Shown here: positions 48,929 to 58,459 of the stretch, one piece after another
Layout of the letters: every line of letters starts with the position of its first letter
Numbering within the stretch: position 1 is the stretch's first letter
DNA from: Pseudobdellovibrionaceae bacterium
GTDB lineage: Bacteria > Bdellovibrionota > Bdellovibrionia > Bdellovibrionales > Bdellovibrionaceae
NCBI GenBank assembly: GCA_021731025.1
Contig: JAKFYD010000004.1
Span: 1 to 64,000 of the forward strand
Direction of reading: 5' to 3'
Length of the DNA stretch: 64,000 nucleotides
Translations under genes and position numbers: made by a program
Notes under the pieces: generated by a model
The model's database searches: none
Told to the model about the DNA's origin: nothing
What the model saw: the letters and a program-made list of their open reading frames with translations, nothing else

Positions 48929-49306
48929 TTATGCACGAGCAAATTTTCGACTTAAAGCTTCTCGAAGTTCTGCACCTTCAATGCTGAGACGAGTCCATGG
49001 AATTGCAATTAATCTTTCAACTTCAATCGCTTCTTCTGTCTCTTCACAAATTCCAAACGTCCCTTGTTCTATTCGCGCAAGAGCAAATTCAATCTCCATC
49101 ACTTGATGACGAAGACGTTCCTGATTGATTAAAAAAGAATGTTCTTCAAGGTTTGCAACAGTGAGATCGATTTCATCTCCACCTTTTTCAGCCATGACGA
49201 AACCTTGAGCTGAAGCCTGCATGCGACTGAGCAACTCTTGCTTCAAGGTCAGTAATCTTTTTTTACACTCCACGATTAAGTCTGGCGTCAGAGATTTATT
49301 TCTCAT
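48929..49306 (-). CDS. DksA-like paralogue without zinc-binding cysteines
   Basis: 125 residues from ATG 49306 (MRNKSLTPDL), with GGGGG nine bases upstream. Aligning it by position with its neighbour, the zinc ligands are replaced: Cys87 stays, but Thr90, Ser108 and Gly111 stand where cysteines are expected. The coiled-coil tip is DEIDLT (44–49), keeping both acidic residues of DxxDxA. This recalls the zinc-independent DksA2 type of Pseudomonas, which uses C-x-x-T. A plausible role is to keep DksA activity under zinc limitation or oxidative stress; this is inferred. Confidence 0.82.
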   Translation of the reverse strand: MRNKSLTPDLIVECKKRLLTLKQELLSRMQASAQGFVMAEKGGDEIDLTVANLEEHSFLINQERLRHQVMEIEFALARIEQGTFGICEETEEAIEVERLIAIPWTRLSIEGAELREALSRKFARA

Positions 49307-49433
49307 TATTTTTCCCCCTTTTACTTGAGTCAAAGACCACAAGTGTCTGTTGAGATGAAAAAAATGATCTTATGGGTTAAAGATTATTAATAAATTAATT
49401 TTATATCTCGTATAATTTCGTTGCGGGACGCAA

Positions 49434-51128
49434 TTATTGGGTTTTTACGGGAACGATTTCGCCACGATCTAAAGTTAAAGATAACAAGGGGCGCTGAATC
49501 TCGCGCTCAGCAGTCATTTGCAGAGGTCCCAAAGAACCCGGGAACTCTTTTAAGCCACTGAGCTTTTCGATAAGATCTTCGCGGCTGGAAGCCCCTTGCA
49601 TGATCAACTGACGCAAAATCAAAGCCGAATCGTAGGCTTGAATTTCAATTAAAGAAGGATCTTCGTTGTAAATTGATTTGTATTCGCTCAAAAATCGATT
49701 CGAAGCTAACGAGGCTGGAGTAAAGCTATCCACAAACAAAATATTGTTTACAAAATTTCCGGCTCGTTTTGCTAGTCCAGGGCTATTCCACAAATTTGTT
49801 CCAAGAAGCTTAACGTTTCTAACCCCGCCATAAGAAAGGAAAGCAGAAATTTGGCCTAAAGTTTTGGCGCTATCAGGAATAAAGAGCCCATCAAAATCAA
49901 CGATCGGGGTTAATAAATCGGCAGCATTGTAATTAGCTCGAGAATTTTTATTTTTGCTGTTTGAAAAGAACTCTTTTTGTTTGCTTTTATATTCGTCCAG
50001 ACGGGCTTCAATATAAAAGGTTCCAACAAGTCTTTGCACGGGTTGTATAAAGTCCGTGTCTTTAGGGTTGTAGGTCTGCGCAGCAACAATGGTCCCCCCA
50101 CGCGCTAAGACTTCATCCCAAAACATATTTGTTGTTTCAACACCATAGGCATCATTGGGATACATGACTGCAAAACGTCTCATCCCCATTTCATCCATAG
50201 CGACGCGAACCAGATGATGAATCTGCATTTCCGTAGTCAACGAATTGCGAAAAACGTTTGGACCAAGCTCTGTTAGCCCTGATTTCTGTGAAAGAGTGAT
50301 TGTCGGTATATTAAATTCATTGGATTTTGTAATTTCAGCAAGCGCCGTCTTACCAAGAAGGCTTCCAATAATAGCAATCACATTGTCTTCATGAACTAAG
50401 CGCTCAACGCCGCGACGAGCGTTATCCGCGTTACCTTCGCTATCCATCACCGCAAGTTTAAAATTAGAGTAAGGTTGGTGTAAGCCTAGGCCCATCTGAA
50501 TACCACGCAAGGCCCGCTGGCCAATGTTGGCATTTTTTCCAGACAAGGGCAGCACAACACCGATGGTTTTCGGAGAAACTCTTTTGGAAGCTTCTAACTG
50601 ATCAATGATTTCCTGACTTTTATAAGCGAGATCAGAACCAGGTTGAAATTCGCTAACACTTCGAAAATATCTTCGTGCGGTATCAAGATCGCGGCGTTCA
50701 ACACTCATCTCTGCTAACCGATAAAGTGAATGGGCTCTTAAAAAGTTGTAATCTGCATTCCGTGAAACCTCATGCAAATCACTTTCATTCAATTTCGTTT
50801 CAACGATTTCGATCGCTCGTGCGCGAGCCTCATCCTGATCTTTTTTGGCTGGAGCTGAAACTGCGATCGAAGCTAGTAGTTTAAGCGCATCTAAATTTTG
50901 TCCTGCTTTTTCAAAGGCTAAAGCCTGCTGAGTTTGATTCAAAGTATTTTGCGCAAAGCCTGTTGTCGGAGTGGTCTCGGTATTTTTCGCACTTCCTTTT
51001 GTGGGTCGTGGACCAATTTTCACCGGAGTAGGCTTCGGCGCGCGGGTCTCGTGTCGTTTAACTTTGGAAGTACAAGAGAGCATGCTCAAAGTGCAAGCAA
51101 GCGCACTCACAATAAGAATTTTTTTCAT
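49434..51128 (-). CDS. Periplasmic-binding-fold lipoprotein (LpoA-like architecture)
   Basis: 564 residues with lipobox LSC (Cys19 in MLSCTSK). The architecture is: a Pro/Lys/Thr-rich linker, a helical TPR-like region (about 65–180, [36 protein letters not shown]) and then a type I periplasmic-binding fold (from [26 protein letters not shown] about 190) as in Leu/Ile/Val-binding proteins. The combination matches LpoA, the outer-membrane activator of penicillin-binding protein 1A in gamma-proteobacteria, but no such link is proven here. The gene overlaps dnaJ by four bases (ATGA). Confidence 0.75.
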   Translation of the reverse strand: MKKILIVSALACTLSMLSCTSKVKRHETRAPKPTPVKIGPRPTKGSAKNTETTPTTGFAQNTLNQTQQALAFEKAGQNLDALKLLASIAVSAPAKKDQDEARARAIEIVETKLNESDLHEVSRNADYNFLRAHSLYRLAEMSVERRDLDTARRYFRSVSEFQPGSDLAYKSQEIIDQLEASKRVSPKTIGVVLPLSGKNANIGQRALRGIQMGLGLHQPYSNFKLAVMDSEGNADNARRGVERLVHEDNVIAIIGSLLGKTALAEITKSNEFNIPTITLSQKSGLTELGPNVFRNSLTTEMQIHHLVRVAMDEMGMRRFAVMYPNDAYGVETTNMFWDEVLARGGTIVAAQTYNPKDTDFIQPVQRLVGTFYIEARLDEYKSKQKEFFSNSKNKNSRANYNAADLLTPIVDFDGLFIPDSAKTLGQISAFLSYGGVRNVKLLGTNLWNSPGLAKRAGNFVNNILFVDSFTPASLASNRFLSEYKSIYNEDPSLIEIQAYDSALILRQLIMQGASSREDLIEKLSGLKEFPGSLGPLQMTAEREIQRPLLSLTLDRGEIVPVKTQ

Positions 51129-52114
51129 TTTCGTAACCTTAAAATCTGCGCTGACTTTTCTTTGAATGTTTTGACCATAGGAGTATCGTCTGAAGACTCG
51201 GCTAATTTTTCAATCAATTCTTTTTGTTCTTTAGAAATTTGGGACGGGATATCGACTAAAACTTTGACCAACATGTCGCCAGATCCAAATCCGCCGAGCT
51301 TAGGGAAGCCTTTCCCTTTTAATCGAAAAGCTTGACCTGAATGCGTGCCGGCAGGAACGCGAATCATGGCCTTTCCCGTCAAAGTTGGAATTTCCACTTG
51401 CGTCCCTAAAAGAGCGTGAACATAGGAGATCGGTAGATCCATCACAACATCATTGTCATCACGACGAAACAAAGGATGTTCTTGAACATTAATAATTACG
51501 TAAAGATCACCTGCAGGACCATTCGGCGCAGAGGTGTCGCCTTCATTTGCTAATTTGAGTTTTTGATTTTCTTTAACTCCAGCCGGAACAGTGACAGAAA
51601 GCTTTGCGGTTTCTTCTCTACCAGCGCGTTGGCGAACAAAGTGAATCAGCTTTTCGCAACCAAGGGCCGCCTCTTCAAAGGTCAAGGAAAGGGTGTAGCG
51701 AAGGTCTGCGCCTTTTTGTGAACGGCGTTGTCGTCCAGCGCCGCCTCGCCCACCAAAAATTTCGCTAAAGACATCGCCGAAGACGTCTTGAAACTGATCT
51801 TGGTTACCAGGTTCATCACCACCGAAGCCCCCTCGGAAGCCACCAAAACCGCCCCCACCAAAGGGTCCACCAGCACCACCGAAACCAGCTTGCGCTCCGG
51901 CGTGTCCAAACTGATCATACATTTCACGTTTTTTTTCGTCGCTTAAGGTGTCATAGGCTTCAGAAATTTCTTTAAATTTTTCTTCAGATTTTTTATCTCC
52001 AGGATTTTTATCAGGATGAAATTGCAAAGCCAATTTTCGATAGGCCTTTTTAATTTCCTCCGGCGTAGCTGTGCGCGCTACTCCTAACAATGAATAAAAA
52101 TCTTTTTTAGACAC
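51125..52114 (-). CDS. J-domain co-chaperone lacking the zinc finger (CbpA/DnaJ class II)
   Basis: 329 residues. The J domain occupies residues 1–70 with the HPD motif (QFHPDKNPG) that stimulates DnaK. A Gly/Phe-rich segment follows (75–125, with long GFGG repeats), then two C-terminal substrate-binding domains. The four CxxCxGxG zinc repeats of true DnaJ are missing: the place where they should lie has only [14 protein letters not shown]. This is therefore class II (CbpA-like), and it may be the main DnaK partner because it is next to grpE. dnaK is not in the window. It follows grpE by 11 bases. Confidence 0.9.
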   Translation of the reverse strand: MSKKDFYSLLGVARTATPEEIKKAYRKLALQFHPDKNPGDKKSEEKFKEISEAYDTLSDEKKREMYDQFGHAGAQAGFGGAGGPFGGGGFGGFRGGFGGDEPGNQDQFQDVFGDVFSEIFGGRGGAGRQRRSQKGADLRYTLSLTFEEAALGCEKLIHFVRQRAGREETAKLSVTVPAGVKENQKLKLANEGDTSAPNGPAGDLYVIINVQEHPLFRRDDNDVVMDLPISYVHALLGTQVEIPTLTGKAMIRVPAGTHSGQAFRLKGKGFPKLGGFGSGDMLVKVLVDIPSQISKEQKELIEKLAESSDDTPMVKTFKEKSAQILRLRK

Positions 52115-52125
52115 GGTTAGCTCCC

Positions 52126-52659
52126 TTATTCAGGTTTACGTGCAACGACAACCTGAGCTGGTCTGATAATTTTATCTTGCAACTTGTAACCTTTTTTAAA
52201 AACACGCAGAACATTTCCTGCAGGGACAGAGTCACTCATTTCACTGCTCAATGCCTCGTGCTGATTGGGATCAAAAGGGACTCCATCACAAGGAATTTCT
52301 GTGATGCCATTTTTTCCTAAGGCATTTTTCAGTTCATTCGAGGTCATTTCGATGCCTTTAACATAGTCATGGAAATTTTCGGCAGTGACTTGAACCGAAT
52401 TCGCTCGTTCAAAATTATCCAAAACAGATAGTAGATCTAAAGCGAGCTTTCGCGCGCCATACTTAATAAGATCGGACTGCTCTTTTATCGCATTTTTACG
52501 ATAGTTGTCGAATTCAGCCCGCAAATAAAGATAGTCCGTTTTAAACTTTTCAGCTTGCTCTTGGAATTTTTGAATTTCCGTATTTAAATCATTCGCTTCT
52601 CCATTTAGGGAAGAAGCTTCATCTTCAGAATTAATATTATTTACTTTAGAATCGGACAC
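52126..52659 (-). CDS. grpE: Nucleotide exchange factor GrpE
   Basis: GrpE releases ADP from DnaK. The 177-residue protein has an acidic, Asn/Ser-rich start (about 1–25), a long coiled-coil helix ([29 protein letters not shown], where the [11 protein letters not shown] segment is the GrpE signature), and a C-terminal beta domain ([44 protein letters not shown]). The gene is followed by the J-protein, as in hsp operons, but no CIRCE-type repeat (TTAGCACTC-type) was found upstream. Confidence 0.95.
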   Translation of the reverse strand: MSDSKVNNINSEDEASSLNGEANDLNTEIQKFQEQAEKFKTDYLYLRAEFDNYRKNAIKEQSDLIKYGARKLALDLLSVLDNFERANSVQVTAENFHDYVKGIEMTSNELKNALGKNGITEIPCDGVPFDPNQHEALSSEMSDSVPAGNVLRVFKKGYKLQDKIIRPAQVVVARKPE

Positions 52660-52760
52660 AAAACCTCCTCAAGTGCTTGTACGCGCTTCTGTAAGATTGG
52701 TTACGTCAGCGAAAATGTCAATGCGGGCCAAAAATAAAATAAGCCGCTAATAGCTGGAAA

Positions 52761-53939
52761 TTAATGGGATAAATCCCCTTCTAAAAAAGTCAGTTCAAAA
52801 AAGACCTGATTGCTTAAAACGATCCCCTGAGGGGTCAAAGTCCAGCGATCTTTGCCGAGTTGTATCAATTCTCGAGATTGCAGTTTTTTTAAACGCTTTT
52901 CCGTGGTTTCCCAAGCTTGTTCAGAGAATTTTTTTCTGAAAATAACAGGATCTAAACCAAAACTGCGGCGGAAAGCTGTATGGCAAAAGTCCGTCAGAGC
53001 TTGGTTTTCTTGAAGGGTTTCATACTGAGCTGAAGGAAGGCCTTCACAGAGTTTGGTTCCCTGATGGTTTTCGCTTTGAAGAATTTGTTTTTCATACTCA
53101 TTGATGGAATTGACGTTCCAGAACCGAGTTCCCCAAGGGGATTGCTTCGAGTATGAATGCGAACTTAATCCTAGACCCCAGTACTCCTGATCTGTCCAGT
53201 AAAGGGTATTGTGACGTGACTCAAACCCGGGCCGCGCGAAATTTGAAATCTCATACTGTTGGTAATCGGCGCTGATTAAGCCCTCTCGGAGAATTTCAAA
53301 CATCTCGACCTGATCCTCTTCCAAAGGACGATTTTTTGATAAAGGATGACCTTCGGGAACCGTTAAGCAATAGGGACTGATGTGCTGAGCTCCAGAGGTC
53401 AGAGCAATCGCGAGGTCTTTTTGCAAGCCCTCTTTTGTCTGCCCCGGCAAAGCAAAAAGAATATCAAAGTTAAAATTCACGCGAAAGTCTCTCAACATCT
53501 GCAGTGTGTCCAAAGTTTGTTGAGCGTTATGTTCCCGCTTAACCATTTTCAAAAGGGCGTCATCAAATGTCTGAGCGCCAACACTGAAGCGGTTGAAACC
53601 GCCGCGAAGATATTTTTCCATTTTCTCGGGGGTCAAAGTTGCCGGATTAATCTCTAAGGTAATTTCTGTTTCAGGACCCCGTGAAAAACCTTTCTTTTCA
53701 AGCTCGGCAATCAAAGATAAAATTAATTCCGGAGCTAGTAAACTGGGGGTGCCGCCACCAAAATAAATTGTATCGAGTTGACGCTCGGAAAAGTAATTCA
53801 GCTTTTGATGAATTTCTTTTTTCACCAGTTCGACATAATTTTCTGGAGGTAAAATTTGCGATTTTTCATAGGTTGCAAAATCGCAGTAAGAGCAACGCTG
53901 TAAGCAATAGGGAATGTGGAAGTAAACACCAAAAGACAT
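52761..53939 (-). CDS. Radical SAM heme chaperone HemW
   Basis: 392 residues with the radical SAM iron–sulfur motif CxxxCxxC at Cys12, Cys16 and Cys19 (PYCLQRCSYCDF), followed by TIYFGGGTPSLL and the HNTLYWTDQEYWGLGLSSHSY region. The single CxxxCxxC and short N-terminus fit HemW rather than the coproporphyrinogen oxidase HemN, which carries a further cysteine just after the cluster. HemW delivers heme to respiratory enzymes. It is divergent from the M16 peptidase gene, with starts only 17 bases apart, so both promoters must overlap the coding sequences or lie in that gap. Confidence 0.92.
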   Translation of the reverse strand: MSFGVYFHIPYCLQRCSYCDFATYEKSQILPPENYVELVKKEIHQKLNYFSERQLDTIYFGGGTPSLLAPELILSLIAELEKKGFSRGPETEITLEINPATLTPEKMEKYLRGGFNRFSVGAQTFDDALLKMVKREHNAQQTLDTLQMLRDFRVNFNFDILFALPGQTKEGLQKDLAIALTSGAQHISPYCLTVPEGHPLSKNRPLEEDQVEMFEILREGLISADYQQYEISNFARPGFESRHNTLYWTDQEYWGLGLSSHSYSKQSPWGTRFWNVNSINEYEKQILQSENHQGTKLCEGLPSAQYETLQENQALTDFCHTAFRRSFGLDPVIFRKKFSEQAWETTEKRLKKLQSRELIQLGKDRWTLTPQGIVLSNQVFFELTFLEGDLSH

Positions 53940-53956
53940 GAGGAAATACTGATTAT

Positions 53957-56578
53957 ATGAAGTTAAAACAATTTCAACTTAAAAACGGACTCAAGGTGCT
54001 CTTTGTTGAAAGTCATAAGTCTCCCGTCATTTCAATTCAAATGTGGGTACGCACAGGAAGCGCCGATGAAAAAAAGAAAGAAGAAGGCATCAGTCACTTC
54101 ATTGAACATTTAGTCTTCAAGGGAACAAGAAAGTATGGTTTGGGTGAAATTGCCTCTGCCGTCGAGGGTGCTGGTGGTGAACTGAATGCCTACACCAGCT
54201 TTGATCAAACGGTTTTTTACGTCACAGTTTCGAAGACATTTTCTAAAACTGGACTCAGCGTAATTTCCGAAATGATGGGTTACCCCACTTTTGATGCTCA
54301 AGAAATTGATAATGAGCGCGAAGTTGTCATTGAAGAAATCAAAAGAGGCGAGGACAGTCCTCATCGAAAAGCAAGTCAGCTGCTATTCAGTACGGCTTAC
54401 AATAAACATCCTTACGGCATTCCTGTTATTGGGTACGACAAAAACATTCGCGAATTGTCACCGAAAAAAATTAAGAAGTTTTTCCAGGACCGGTATGCTC
54501 CCCGAAATATGTTTTTAGTTGTCAGTGGAGACTTTGAATCACCCGAAATGAAAAAAAACGTCGAAGAATTTTTCGGTGGGTTTAAAGATTACAAAGTTAG
54601 AAAAATTAAAAGAACGGCAGAAGTCGCGCAAAAATCTCCTCGCCACGCTTATCTTCATGCGAATTTCAACGAGAGTTTGATGTATGCTGCCTTTAAAATT
54701 CCAAGCGTCAAACACAAAGACATTCCAGCTTTGGATGTGCTGGCGCTAATCTTGGGCCAAGGCGACAGTTCGCGATTGGTTCATCGTTTAAGAATTGAAG
54801 AGCCCATCGCGAATTCCGTGGGCGCTTTTACTTTCAGTCCTATGGACCAAGGAGTTTTTGCTTTATCGGCGGGATTCCAAATTAAAAATTTATCGCAGCT
54901 TCTAGATGGCTTTCTCATTGAGATTGAAAAAATTCTGACCCAGCATCCAACATCGGAAGAAATGCAAAAGGCCATTACGAACTTGGCCAGTGAACAGGTT
55001 TACTCTTTAGAAACGGTGGATGGTATCGCTCGTAAGATTGGTCATTTGGAATTCTACATGCGGGATCCTAAATACTTTCCAAAATATCTCAAAAGTTTAT
55101 ATAAGCTTAAGCCAAATGATATTGTTAAAGCGGCTCGTAAATACATAACGGCTAAAACTTTAAATTTTGTATTAACGACCAATGGCCAAGAAGTTATTTG
55201 TCGTCAGGAGATGAAGAGATTCACAGATCGATTGAAAGAAATCGAAAAGAAAACCAAAAATGTTAAACTTAAAAACACTCAGTTCAAAGTTAAAGCACTT
55301 AAGACAAGTGCTTTGAATAAAGAAACTCCGATTGAGAATAAAATTTTTAATTTACCGACGGGAACCAAAATTATTCTTCGTCACCAAAAAGACACGCCCA
55401 CAGTTTCCATGAGAATGGCTTTCATGGGGGGATTGCGAATTGAAGATAAAGAAAAAACTGGATTGAGTGAGCTGATGGCTCGAACGTGGTTGGCCGGAAC
55501 AAAAAATCATAGCGAGCAAGAAATTAATAACCGAATTGATTCCATGGCCGCTTCCTTAGGTGCATTCTCGGGGAGAAATTCTGTGGGATTAAGTATGGAT
55601 TTTTTATCTCACTATGAAAAACCAATGGTCCATTTGATGGAAGATGTTTTCTTGAACCCGAATTGGGGCGACCAGGTTTTAAACCGCGAGCGAGAAATTC
55701 TTCATCACCAAATTGTTTCGAAACACGACAATCCTGCCCAGGTCACCATTGCTCAGTTCATGAAATTTTTATTTGGCGAGCATCCCTACAGCCGTGAGAC
55801 TTGGGGCGATGAAGAGACCATCAAAAACATCGATGTCCATGACTTGCAACAGTACTACCGTCAAATTCGCAGCGCCGCGAATATGACGATTTGTGTGGTC
55901 GGAGATTTCGATCAAAAATATTGGCATCACAAATTGACCGAGCTCAGTGAGAAAATCGAAAAAGGTTCACGGCTAGAAAAAAATCTTCCCGTCGAAGTCC
56001 TTCCTCAAGAGATTAAAGTTTTTAAAAAGCTAGAGCGAGAACAATCTCACTTGGTGGTGGGCTATCGAGGTCTTACTTTGAAAGACAATGATCGCTTCGC
56101 ACTGCAAGTGATGCAGTCGATTCTATCTGGACAAGGCGGAAGACTCTTCGTCGAGCTTCGAGATAAAAATTCCTTAGCTTATTCAGTTTCCCCCATGAGA
56201 ATGGAAGGAATCGAGACTGGATATTTCGGGGCTTACATTGGTTGTTCCCCCGAAAAAGTGGAAAAGGCCATTCAGATGATTCATCAGGAGTTCGATAAGT
56301 TGATGCAAACTCCGGTGGGACGAGATGAGTTGGAAAGAGCTCAACGTTACATCGTGGGCCGACACGATATCGACTTGCAAAGAAAGTCAGCGGTGTGCAA
56401 TTCGATTCTTTTTGATTCTGTCTATGGATTGGATCCATTGGAGACTTTTAATTCGACGGAAAAATATTTCTCGATTACACCTGATGATATTCAGAAGCTG
56501 GCGAAGAGAATTTTTTCGCAGAAGGCAGTCACGAGTTTGGTGGGGAGTCGCGCTCCGCAGGGGTTTATTGAGGTTTAG
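53957..56578 (+). CDS. Two-domain M16 zinc metallopeptidase
   Basis: 873 residues made of two M16 halves in one chain. The first half has the inverted zinc motif HFIEH (47–51) and the downstream glutamate (VIEE, about 126), so is catalytically complete. The second half (from about residue 465, NLPTGTKIILRHQKDTPTVSMRMAF) lacks HxxEH; the equivalent place reads LSELMARTWL. This active–inactive clamshell is typical of M16 zinc proteases. No signal peptide is evident. A short middle segment (about 415–465) links the halves. Confidence 0.92.
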   Translation: MKLKQFQLKNGLKVLFVESHKSPVISIQMWVRTGSADEKKKEEGISHFIEHLVFKGTRKYGLGEIASAVEGAGGELNAYTSFDQTVFYVTVSKTFSKTGLSVISEMMGYPTFDAQEIDNEREVVIEEIKRGEDSPHRKASQLLFSTAYNKHPYGIPVIGYDKNIRELSPKKIKKFFQDRYAPRNMFLVVSGDFESPEMKKNVEEFFGGFKDYKVRKIKRTAEVAQKSPRHAYLHANFNESLMYAAFKIPSVKHKDIPALDVLALILGQGDSSRLVHRLRIEEPIANSVGAFTFSPMDQGVFALSAGFQIKNLSQLLDGFLIEIEKILTQHPTSEEMQKAITNLASEQVYSLETVDGIARKIGHLEFYMRDPKYFPKYLKSLYKLKPNDIVKAARKYITAKTLNFVLTTNGQEVICRQEMKRFTDRLKEIEKKTKNVKLKNTQFKVKALKTSALNKETPIENKIFNLPTGTKIILRHQKDTPTVSMRMAFMGGLRIEDKEKTGLSELMARTWLAGTKNHSEQEINNRIDSMAASLGAFSGRNSVGLSMDFLSHYEKPMVHLMEDVFLNPNWGDQVLNREREILHHQIVSKHDNPAQVTIAQFMKFLFGEHPYSRETWGDEETIKNIDVHDLQQYYRQIRSAANMTICVVGDFDQKYWHHKLTELSEKIEKGSRLEKNLPVEVLPQEIKVFKKLEREQSHLVVGYRGLTLKDNDRFALQVMQSILSGQGGRLFVELRDKNSLAYSVSPMRMEGIETGYFGAYIGCSPEKVEKAIQMIHQEFDKLMQTPVGRDELERAQRYIVGRHDIDLQRKSAVCNSILFDSVYGLDPLETFNSTEKYFSITPDDIQKLAKRIFSQKAVTSLVGSRAPQGFIEV

Positions 56579-56591
56579 TTGGAAGGTGTAG

Positions 56592-56711
56592 ATGATGACT
56601 TTAATACTTTCAATCTTATTGAATCAGATGGTTTATGCGGGAAGTTCAATAAAGATGGGCACGCTGGACTATGAATTTCCTTATATAAATTGGGATTGGA
56701 AAAATCTTTAG
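56592..56711 (+). CDS. Possible small exported peptide (39 residues)
   Basis: ATG 56592 to TAG 56711, preceded by GGAAGGTG. The sequence begins MMTLILSILLNQMVYAGSS, which looks like a signal peptide ending VYA, and ends YEFPYINWDWKNL. It lies 14 bases after the M16 stop. The start context and signal-like N-terminus are the only evidence; it might be chance, and the remaining part of the gap to 56787 shows no other feature. Confidence 0.3.
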   Translation: MMTLILSILLNQMVYAGSSIKMGTLDYEFPYINWDWKNL

Positions 56712-56786
56712 AACAAAGTTAACGCATTCATGTCAGGAAAATTGGATTAGTAGACAATTTCTGTTTTCCAATTTAACTCATACAAT

Positions 56787-57284
56787 ATGAAAAAAATTGT
56801 TATTATTTTTTTATTGGGGCTTGGCCTATTTATTTCTTTTTTACTTATTAAAAGCTCAGATCAGAATGAAAATAAAAGTGAAGTTGAAAAAACTACGGTC
56901 GAGGTTCCGATAAGCACCGAACCTACCGGAAATGTTGTCCTTATTGAAGATGATTTGTTAAAAGCATTGAAAAATCCTTCTCTTCTTCGAGAAGCAAGAC
57001 TCTTGCCTCGAGAAAAAGAAAATGCAATTGAATGTTTTGAAATTGTTCATATTGATGAAGGCAGTCGGATAAAAGATTTAAAATTGCAAAAAAATGATTG
57101 TCTCATTTCATTTACTAGCTTTAAACCGCAAGGAGAAGTTCTATTATCGGAGGTAGTTGTTTTAAACTCAGCTAGTGCTATGACAAAGGTTCTTCCGGCC
57201 TTAGCGGGGACGGTAAGGGTAAATCTTCATTATTTTCGTGATGGTAAAGAAGCTATAAGTTTTTATTTTCTTAAGGCTAAATGA
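56787..57284 (+). CDS. Membrane-anchored protein with PDZ-like domain
   Basis: 165 residues with an N-terminal membrane helix (about 4–23) and an acidic/polar linker (24–45). The C-terminal part (about 50–165) contains IVHIDEGSRIKDLKLQKNDCLISF, which looks like the 'left half' of a PDZ domain as in GspC of type II secretion systems. No other secretion gene is nearby, so the function is open. Base composition is more AT-rich than the neighbours. Conserved cysteines: ECFEIV and NDCLIS. Confidence 0.5.
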   Translation: MKKIVIIFLLGLGLFISFLLIKSSDQNENKSEVEKTTVEVPISTEPTGNVVLIEDDLLKALKNPSLLREARLLPREKENAIECFEIVHIDEGSRIKDLKLQKNDCLISFTSFKPQGEVLLSEVVVLNSASAMTKVLPALAGTVRVNLHYFRDGKEAISFYFLKAK

Positions 57285-57485
57285 CTAAAAATTTAATATC
57301 TTGAAATCTCAGACTCCGAAATCATTCCACCCCGTCCCATTCCGAGACACATAAATATTTCTAATATCCCCGAAAATCCTCGATTATCCTAACACCGACT
57401 TTTGCACGGTTGCTCATGGGATTCTGTCGAATTGCCGATAAGAAGTGTATGATAAAGGTGATGTTAACTCTAAACAGAGAGCGTT

Positions 57486-58127
57486 ATGGGCACAGACCGC
57501 AGTGAAACGGGGCAAGGCTTAAATCTCTTCGTTTCTCCAGATGACTTTTTTAAAGAAAGCGTGCGCAAGGCTTTTGCCGAAAGAAAAGTTGAAACTTATC
57601 CTTTGGTTGAAAATTACCTCATTAAACTTCTTCAACACTACTTAGATGCTCGCAATCTTTTCGATAGCGAAACCACTGACGAGTTTGGTCAACGAAAGCC
57701 ACAAACTTTGGCGGAACTTTATTTAACGGCGAACATTTCCGATCACGCAAAGAAAATTGAGCTTCTCAAAAAATTAGCTGATCGGTCACTTTATATGAGT
57801 GGATTTTTCGGTGATTCCTTTGATCGAAAAATCATTGATGTGGATTATTATGCGGAAATGGGTGGAGCAGCTTACCGAACTCTCGCTGATTGCACTCGGG
57901 AAGACACCATGGCCAAAGTCTACGGTGTTTTCTCGGAAAAATTTGTGCAGTTCATGGATGTTCTTGCTTACATCAGTCAAAATAGCCTTATTCAAAGCAA
58001 TCAAAGTGTCCTTCGTCTGTATGATCGCTATCTGCGCACGGGTTCCGAGCTCGCTCGGGAAAAGCTTGTGGAAATGGGTGTTTTTACCCTTCCTTTGGAC
58101 CAAGCTAAATTGACCCGGCAATCCTAA
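57486..58127 (+). CDS. Hypothetical soluble protein before tat genes
   Basis: 213 residues, mostly alpha-helical, no signal peptide or membrane segment. It has Asp/Glu-, Lys- and Tyr-rich patches and a motif-like stretch YLIKLLQHYLDARNLF. I do not recognise it. The ATG follows AGAGAGCG. It starts a short plus-strand cluster: tatA/B begins 17 bases downstream, so it may be transcribed with the Tat genes. The preceding 200-base gap contains only weak promoter-like sequence (TATGAT at 57448). Confidence 0.6.
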   Translation: MGTDRSETGQGLNLFVSPDDFFKESVRKAFAERKVETYPLVENYLIKLLQHYLDARNLFDSETTDEFGQRKPQTLAELYLTANISDHAKKIELLKKLADRSLYMSGFFGDSFDRKIIDVDYYAEMGGAAYRTLADCTREDTMAKVYGVFSEKFVQFMDVLAYISQNSLIQSNQSVLRLYDRYLRTGSELAREKLVEMGVFTLPLDQAKLTRQS

Positions 58128-58144
58128 CAGTTTACAGTGACATC

Positions 58145-58459
58145 ATGTTCGGCTTAGGTATGTCAGAAATTATTCTTTTAAGTGTGTTGGCTTTGATCAT
58201 CATTGGGCCAAAACAACTTCCCGAAGTGGCGCGAACACTGGGTCGTTTCATCAATGATCTCAAGCGATCCACAGAAGGCTTAAAAGATGAAATTAAAAAG
58301 CAAGCTATGGGCGATTTCGAGATTGAAGATTATCTTCGCCAAAAAAAAGGGACAGAAGAAATAGCCACCGCCACTCCCGATGAACCTCAACAAATTGAAA
58401 TGCAAACGATCGAAGCCGATCCGATTGAAATCAAAGACAAGAAAGATGAACCCACATGA
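58145..58459 (+). CDS. Sec-independent translocase subunit TatA/TatB
   Basis: 104 residues with the TatA/B layout: a short N-terminal membrane helix (MFGLGMSEIILLSVLALIIIGPKQLP, helix from about residue 6), hinge GPKQLP, an amphipathic helix (EVARTLGRFINDLKRSTEGL) and an acidic disordered tail. The N-terminal Glu in MSEI is the conserved polar residue. The sequence is closer to TatB-style naming in many annotations, but TatA is possible; only one such gene is seen here. It overlaps tatC by four bases. Confidence 0.9.
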   Translation: MFGLGMSEIILLSVLALIIIGPKQLPEVARTLGRFINDLKRSTEGLKDEIKKQAMGDFEIEDYLRQKKGTEEIATATPDEPQQIEMQTIEADPIEIKDKKDEPT

